Part shown: positions 59,999 to 64,000 of the stretch, in pieces
Layout: each line of letters starts with the position of its first letter
Numbering within the stretch: the stretch's first letter is position 1
Source of the DNA: Inquilinus limosus DSM 16000
GTDB taxonomy: Bacteria > Pseudomonadota > Alphaproteobacteria > DSM-16000 > Inquilinaceae
DNA length: 64,000 nucleotides
Direction of reading: 5' to 3'
NCBI RefSeq assembly: GCF_000423185.1
Contig: NZ_AUHM01000006.1
Span: 124,001-188,000, forward strand
Position numbers and translations under genes: made by a program
The notes under the pieces: generated by a model
What the model saw: the letters and a program-made list of their open reading frames with translations, nothing else
Database searches by the model: none
Told to the model about the DNA's origin: nothing

Positions 59999-61912
59999 CT
60001 AGCGGCCGTCCAGCCGCGCAACCGCATAGGGCCGGAGCAGGACGACGCCATCCGCAGGGGCGGCGCGGTCCGGCGGGGCATCGGGGCGCCAGGCCTCCGG
60101 CGTGGTCTCGTCCAGAACCATCATCCGCCAGGGACCGTCCGGCGCCCGGACCCGCAGCGGCCGGCCGGTCAGGTTGGCGAGGAGCAGGGCGGTGCCCTCG
60201 AGCAACCGGGCGGCGAGGGCGGCGACCTGCTGATCGTCCTCCACGCCGCAAGTGATCTGTCGTTGGCCTGCGATCCCGGCGAGCATGCGGGCGGCATGGA
60301 AGGCGGGGACCACCGTCCCGTCGCCCCGGATCAGCCCGAACGGGCCGGTCGGGGCGCCGACCGTCAACGCCTCCAGCCCGGCGCCGGCCGCGCGGGCGGC
60401 GTAGCCGATCATCCAGGCCGCGGCGAACAGGCCGGCCTGGCGCGGGTCCTCCGCCGCCATCGGGATGCGGCGCCGCTCCGGGTTCGGCATGGTGCGCGAG
60501 CCGTAGGGATTCTGCCGCATGCCGATGGTCGACGGGCCGATCCGGTATGGCTTGTCCGGCCCGATGATGGCGCGGGCGGAGCGGGTGATGAAAGGCAGCG
60601 CCTCCAGCGACTGCATGACGCTGCGGTCGTCCGCGGCATGGACGATCGGGCAGGTGCAGTGGCTGACGAAGTCGAGCCGATCGGCCGGCGGGCGCTTGCG
60701 GTTCAGCTCGGTGAAATAGCTGAACATGCCGCCGCCGAGGCGCAGGCCCGGAAAGGCCCGGCGGGCCGCGGCATAGACGTCTTCGAGCGGCGGGCAGTCG
60801 GGCCAGGCGCTGCCGGGCGGCGTCGACCGCCGGTCGACCGAAGGGCTCACGGCCACGGCGTCGAGCCGCAGCCCCGCCTCCCGCATCAGCGCCGCCACCG
60901 CCGAGAGTTCGCGGTCGAGGTCGACTTCGCACGGAACCACGCATTCCAGCACGGTCTCGGCCGGGCAGTGCCGCGCGATCTCGGCGAAGCCGGCCAGGGC
61001 CTCGCGGCCATGGCCCGCGGTCGGGTCGAAATGGCAGAGCAGGGTCTGCGGCGCGATCCGGCGCAGGGCGCTGACGGCGGCCAGCGTCGCCGGCGTCTCT
61101 TCGGGCGCGAGGACGAGGCCGAGCCTCGGCAGGATGCCCGCCGGTTCGCCGAACCGGATCGCGATCGCCTCGTCTCCAGCCGAAGATGCCGGCCTGGCCT
61201 CGGGTGAGGCCTCGATCCGCAACGTCACGGTCTGGCGCTGCGGTACCCCGGCCGGCAGGACATAGGGCCAGGGCAGGGCGAGGGGGCGGATATAGGTCTT
61301 GTAGGAGGCGTCGGACCAGTTGCGCTGGTCCTCCATCTCGAAGGTGTCGCCCTCCATCCGGCAGGTCGCCCGGATCCCCGGCGCCACCCGGTGGGTGATC
61401 GCCCGCATGTCCTTGAAGGGCTGGTACGGGTCGATCAGGTCGGGCAGGACGGAATGCTCGATGGAGCCGTCGACATGCTCGACCTCGACCGGGCTGCCGG
61501 CCAGGCCCGTGATCGGGTGCAGGACGGCAAAGCCTGAACGGTTGGTCAGGAAATCCGTCTCCGGCACCGCGGTGACGTCGAAGATCAGGACCCCGTCCGC
61601 CCGGCCGGCGATCGAGGCGTCGTAGACCAGGCGCTCGCCGCCGGGACCCTCGCACCGGGCGCGATAGGTGACCGCGAAGCCCTCCGACGTCTCGGCGAAG
61701 GTCAGCTCCGTGATCGCGGGGGTATAGGTGCCCCAGTCCTTGTCGCGTACGACATAGGCGACGGCGCGCAGCACCTCGTGCCCGTCCCAGCGGATGGCGC
61801 GGAGATTGCCGTCGACCAGCTCCGCGCTCAGCCGGCCGACGGTCAGCAGCCGCGGCTCCGGCACCGGCTCGTCGGTCCCGTATCGGGCGAGGAGGGCGGC
61901 ACGGCCGGTCAT
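59999..61912 (-). CDS. apnL: D-apionate lactonase-like protein
   Basis: The protein has 637 residues, no signal peptide. It has three regions: an N-terminal beta-rich domain (about 1-255; contains VVRDKDWGTYTPAITEL and EDQRNWSDASYKTYIRPLALPWPY), a TIM-barrel-like middle (about 260-540) and a C-terminal beta domain. This size, order and the two quoted segments match my recollection of D-apionate lactonase (ApnL), which opens apionolactone made from D-apiose. The start overlaps the stop of the Gfo/Idh/MocA gene, and a ribose-type permease lies upstream, as expected for an apiose locus. A generic sugar-lactonase or glycosidase role is the alternative. Confidence 0.65.
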   Translation of the reverse strand: MTGRAALLARYGTDEPVPEPRLLTVGRLSAELVDGNLRAIRWDGHEVLRAVAYVVRDKDWGTYTPAITELTFAETSEGFAVTYRARCEGPGGERLVYDASIAGRADGVLIFDVTAVPETDFLTNRSGFAVLHPITGLAGSPVEVEHVDGSIEHSVLPDLIDPYQPFKDMRAITHRVAPGIRATCRMEGDTFEMEDQRNWSDASYKTYIRPLALPWPYVLPAGVPQRQTVTLRIEASPEARPASSAGDEAIAIRFGEPAGILPRLGLVLAPEETPATLAAVSALRRIAPQTLLCHFDPTAGHGREALAGFAEIARHCPAETVLECVVPCEVDLDRELSAVAALMREAGLRLDAVAVSPSVDRRSTPPGSAWPDCPPLEDVYAAARRAFPGLRLGGGMFSYFTELNRKRPPADRLDFVSHCTCPIVHAADDRSVMQSLEALPFITRSARAIIGPDKPYRIGPSTIGMRQNPYGSRTMPNPERRRIPMAAEDPRQAGLFAAAWMIGYAARAAGAGLEALTVGAPTGPFGLIRGDGTVVPAFHAARMLAGIAGQRQITCGVEDDQQVAALAARLLEGTALLLANLTGRPLRVRAPDGPWRMMVLDETTPEAWRPDAPPDRAAPADGVVLLRPYAVARLDGR

Positions 61913-62934
61913 GCCAGATCCGCGGGGTCGATGGCCTGTCCGGTTCCGGCGCTGCGATAGGCGGCCTCGACCAGGGCGAGGGTCTTCAGGTTGTCGCGGC
62001 CGGAGGTCGCGGGCTCTCGGCCGGCGCGCAGGCAGTCGACCCAGTGCTGCTGGATCGCCGCCACGCTCTCCTGGATGTTGTGCCAGGGGCGGCTGGCCCA
62101 GGGCAGCAGCCTGGGCGAGACATCGAGCGTCTCGCTGCCGTCGCGGCCGGTCACCGCCATGCGGTAGCCCTGGCCCAGGCGGATGGTGCCGTCGCTGCCG
62201 TCGACCTCGACCAGCGTCTCTGGGAAGGGCTCGGCCGCCAGCCGCGTGGCGTAGGAGCAGTCGACGACGGAGGTGATGCCGCTCTCATGGTCCAGCAGCA
62301 TCGTCGCGACATCCTCGCCGCGGATTGCCGGGTTGACCCGCCTGGTCCGGGCGGTCAGCCGCGTCGCGTCGCCGAACAGGAAGCGGGCGATGTCGAGGCT
62401 GTGGATGCCGAGGTCCTCGATGATGAAGCGCTCGCCGGTGGCGAGGTAGGGCTGGCCGGAGAAGACGTCATAGGCCGAGCGGAACGACACGCGGCCCCAG
62501 AACACCTCGCCGATCCGGCCGGACTCGATCGCCCGGCGCACCGCCTGGATCGGCGACTGCCAGCGGAAGTTCTCATGCACCATCAGCGGTACGCCGGCGG
62601 CCGCGCAGGCCGCGATCATGGCGCGGGCATCGTCCAGAGTGGCGGCGAAGGGCTTCTGGCAGATCACCGGCACCCGGTGCCGGGCGGCGAGCTCGACCAG
62701 CGGCCGGTGGCTCGGCACCGTGGTGGCGATGTCGACGAAGTCGGGCGTCTCGCGCGCCAGCATCTCCTCGGCATCGGCATAAAGGCGGCCGATGCCGAAG
62801 TCGTGGCCCGCCTTCTCCAGCCGGCCCGGATCGCGGTCGCACAGCGCCGTGATCTCCGCGCCTTCCACATCGCGCCAGGCGTGCAGCTGGTTCACCGCGA
62901 AGAAGCCGCAGCCGATCAGGGCCCCGCGCAGCAT
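61909..62934 (-). CDS. Gfo/Idh/MocA-family oxidoreductase, possible D-apiose dehydrogenase
   Basis: The protein has 341 residues. The Rossmann motif LIGCGFFAV is at 7-14. The catalytic lysine is K94 in ICQKPFA (QKP instead of the common EKP). The substrate-pocket motif IIEDLGIHSLD is at 171-181, with H178 and D181. Members oxidise sugars or inositols with NAD(P)+. Coupling to the apionate-lactonase-like gene suggests oxidation of D-apiose to apionolactone (ApsD-like), an inference from context and overall resemblance. The ATG overlaps nothing upstream; four bases separate it from the permease stop. Confidence 0.85.
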   Translation of the reverse strand: MLRGALIGCGFFAVNQLHAWRDVEGAEITALCDRDPGRLEKAGHDFGIGRLYADAEEMLARETPDFVDIATTVPSHRPLVELAARHRVPVICQKPFAATLDDARAMIAACAAAGVPLMVHENFRWQSPIQAVRRAIESGRIGEVFWGRVSFRSAYDVFSGQPYLATGERFIIEDLGIHSLDIARFLFGDATRLTARTRRVNPAIRGEDVATMLLDHESGITSVVDCSYATRLAAEPFPETLVEVDGSDGTIRLGQGYRMAVTGRDGSETLDVSPRLLPWASRPWHNIQESVAAIQQHWVDCLRAGREPATSGRDNLKTLALVEAAYRSAGTGQAIDPADLA

Positions 62935-62938
62935 CGCC

Positions 62939-64000
62939 TCAGCCCTCCCGCGCCATGCGGCGCAGCACCACGCGCTGCTGCAGCCGGCGCTGCGCCTGGT
63001 CGACCACCACGGCGGCGATGATCACCAGCCCCTTGATCACGGTCTGCCAGAACGAGCTGACGCCCATCATCACCAGCCCGTCCGACAGGATGCCGATGAC
63101 AAAGGCGCCGATGATGGTGCCGCCGATCGTGCCGCGGCCGCCGGACATCGAGGTGCCGCCAAGCACCGCGGCGGCGATGGCGTTCAGCTCGAAGGTCTCG
63201 CCTGTCGCCGGGTGCGAGGCCATCAGCTGCGAGGAGATGATGAGGCCGACCAGCGCGGCGCAGAACCCGGAGAACATATAGACGAACATCTTCACCCGGT
63301 TGACCCGGACGCCCGACAGGCCGGAGGCGCGTTCGTTGCCCCCGACGGCGAAGATGTGCCGGCCCAGCGGCGTGCGGGCGGCGAGATAGGCCGCCCCGGC
63401 GGCCACCAGGATCAGGAGCCAGATGGTCAGCGGCAGGCCCAGCAGCGTGCCGGCGCCCAGCGTCGCGAAGCCGGTGGTGCCGTGCTCCTCCTTTCCCATC
63501 AGGTTGGGGAAGGTGGCCCCGTCGGACAGCAGCATCGCGGTACCGCGGGCGACGTAGAGCGTGCCCAGCGTGGCGATGAAGGGTGCCACCTTCAGCCGGG
63601 TGATCAGGAGGCCGTTGATGGCGCCGATCAGCACCCCGAGGGCAAGGGTGATCAGCATGATCTCCGGCACATTGAAGTAGAGCGTGTAGCCGAAGCCGAG
63701 GGCGGAGAGGTCGATCCCGTGCAGGATCAGCCCGCCCGCCACCATGCCGCACAGCCCGACGATCGACCCGACCGACAGGTCGATGCCGCCAGTGATGATG
63801 ACGAAGGTCATGCCGATCGCCAGGAAGGCGTTCAGCGCGACATGCTTCGACATCAGGATCAGGTTGGCGGTGCTGAGGAAGTTCGGCGCGACGGCGGAGA
63901 ACACGATCACCACCGCAAACAGCGCGATAAAGGTGCGCAGCTTCATCAGATGCAGGGCGATGGCGTCGCCGCTCCAGCCCTCCCGCCCGGCGGCCTTGTC
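62939..64000 (-). CDS. Ribose-type (CUT2) sugar ABC transporter permease, runs to window edge
   Basis: The RbsC family is shown by NAFLAIGMTFVIITGGIDLSVGSIVGL, APFIATLGTLYVARG, VGGNERASGLSGVRVNRVKMFVYMFSG and AAAVLGGTSMSGGRGTIGGTIIGA. About eight to ten membrane segments are predicted. An ATG at 63946 has no ribosome site, and the frame stays open to the edge with plausible coding (DKAAGREGWSGDAIALHL), so the true start probably lies outside. The ATPase and binding-protein genes should lie beyond the window on this strand. The importer probably serves the dehydrogenase and lactonase. Confidence 0.9.
   Translation of the reverse strand, partial: DKAAGREGWSGDAIALHLMKLRTFIALFAVVIVFSAVAPNFLSTANLILMSKHVALNAFLAIGMTFVIITGGIDLSVGSIVGLCGMVAGGLILHGIDLSALGFGYTLYFNVPEIMLITLALGVLIGAINGLLITRLKVAPFIATLGTLYVARGTAMLLSDGATFPNLMGKEEHGTTGFATLGAGTLLGLPLTIWLLILVAAGAAYLAARTPLGRHIFAVGGNERASGLSGVRVNRVKMFVYMFSGFCAALVGLIISSQLMASHPATGETFELNAIAAAVLGGTSMSGGRGTIGGTIIGAFVIGILSDGLVMMGVSSFWQTVIKGLVIIAAVVVDQAQRRLQQRVVLRRMAREG

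Noticed and set aside
1-64000. CRISPR array, tRNA/rRNA genes, insertion sequences, prophage genes
   Set aside because: I scanned by eye for regular short repeats, cloverleaf-like blocks, transposase or integrase motifs and phage structural genes and saw none.

Overview
The window is GC-rich, densely packed chromosomal or megaplasmid DNA. Its gene content (many ABC importers, GntR/LysR/IclR/DeoR regulators, uronate dehydrogenase, RraA- and CitE-like enzymes) and its palindromic intergenic repeats suggest a soil- or plant-associated alphaproteobacterium, perhaps of the Inquilinus/Azospirillum/Rhizobium kind. That assignment is inference. I see no rRNA, tRNA, CRISPR array, transposase or phage gene. 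About 54 protein genes are supported, nearly all in carbon uptake and catabolism, with parts of at least eight ABC importers.

Layout. (1) 1-8588, plus strand: the end of a glycosidase-like gene, a Dpp/Opp-type importer (two permeases and a fused double ATPase; no binding protein in the window), a 3-hydroxyisobutyrate-dehydrogenase-family reductase and a GH42 beta-galactosidase. (2) 8650-14934, minus: an AT-hook-bearing GntR regulator, a CUT1 sugar importer without ATPase and a second glycosidase-like protein, divergent from a D-2-hydroxyacid dehydrogenase (15105-16100). (3) 16128-23879: LysR, MaoC-type hydratase and CitE-type lyase on minus, divergent from rraA-like aldolase, aminotransferase and a complete polar amino acid importer on plus. 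(4) 23926-30696, minus: one tightly coupled operon of iclR, binding protein, fused permease, ATPase, CaiB-type CoA-transferase and CitE-type lyase. (5) 30988-32820: an autotransporter. (6) 33084-42095: GntR and uronate dehydrogenase divergent from a complete Dpp-type importer plus an enolase-superfamily acid-sugar dehydratase. (7) 42119-48888: DeoR, divergent from a CUT1 importer without ATPase, an ADP-dependent-kinase-like protein and a LacD-type aldolase. (8) 49686-50470: a frameshifted gamma-glutamylcyclotransferase-like gene. (9) 50718-55522: a CUT1 importer without ATPase, an atypical nucleoside-hydrolase-fold protein and a NanR-like GntR regulator with GGTAT hexamers upstream. (10) 55576-59853: class III cyclase, a membrane protein, an APH-type kinase and a divergent PRPP synthetase. 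(11) 59999-64000, minus: D-apionate-lactonase-like protein, Gfo/Idh/MocA dehydrogenase and an RbsC-type permease, a likely D-apiose locus.

How it works together: most blocks follow one plan of regulator, importer and two to four enzymes that bring the imported molecule to a central intermediate. Blocks 3 and 4 carry the parts expected for converting C5/C6 branched dicarboxylates or 4-substituted glutamates to pyruvate and acetyl-CoA. Block 6 fits uronates or uronides. Block 11 fits apiose. Blocks 1, 2 and 7 fit oligosaccharides or hexoses, but their substrates cannot be fixed from sequence. The three CUT1 importers lack their own ATPase and probably share one encoded elsewhere.
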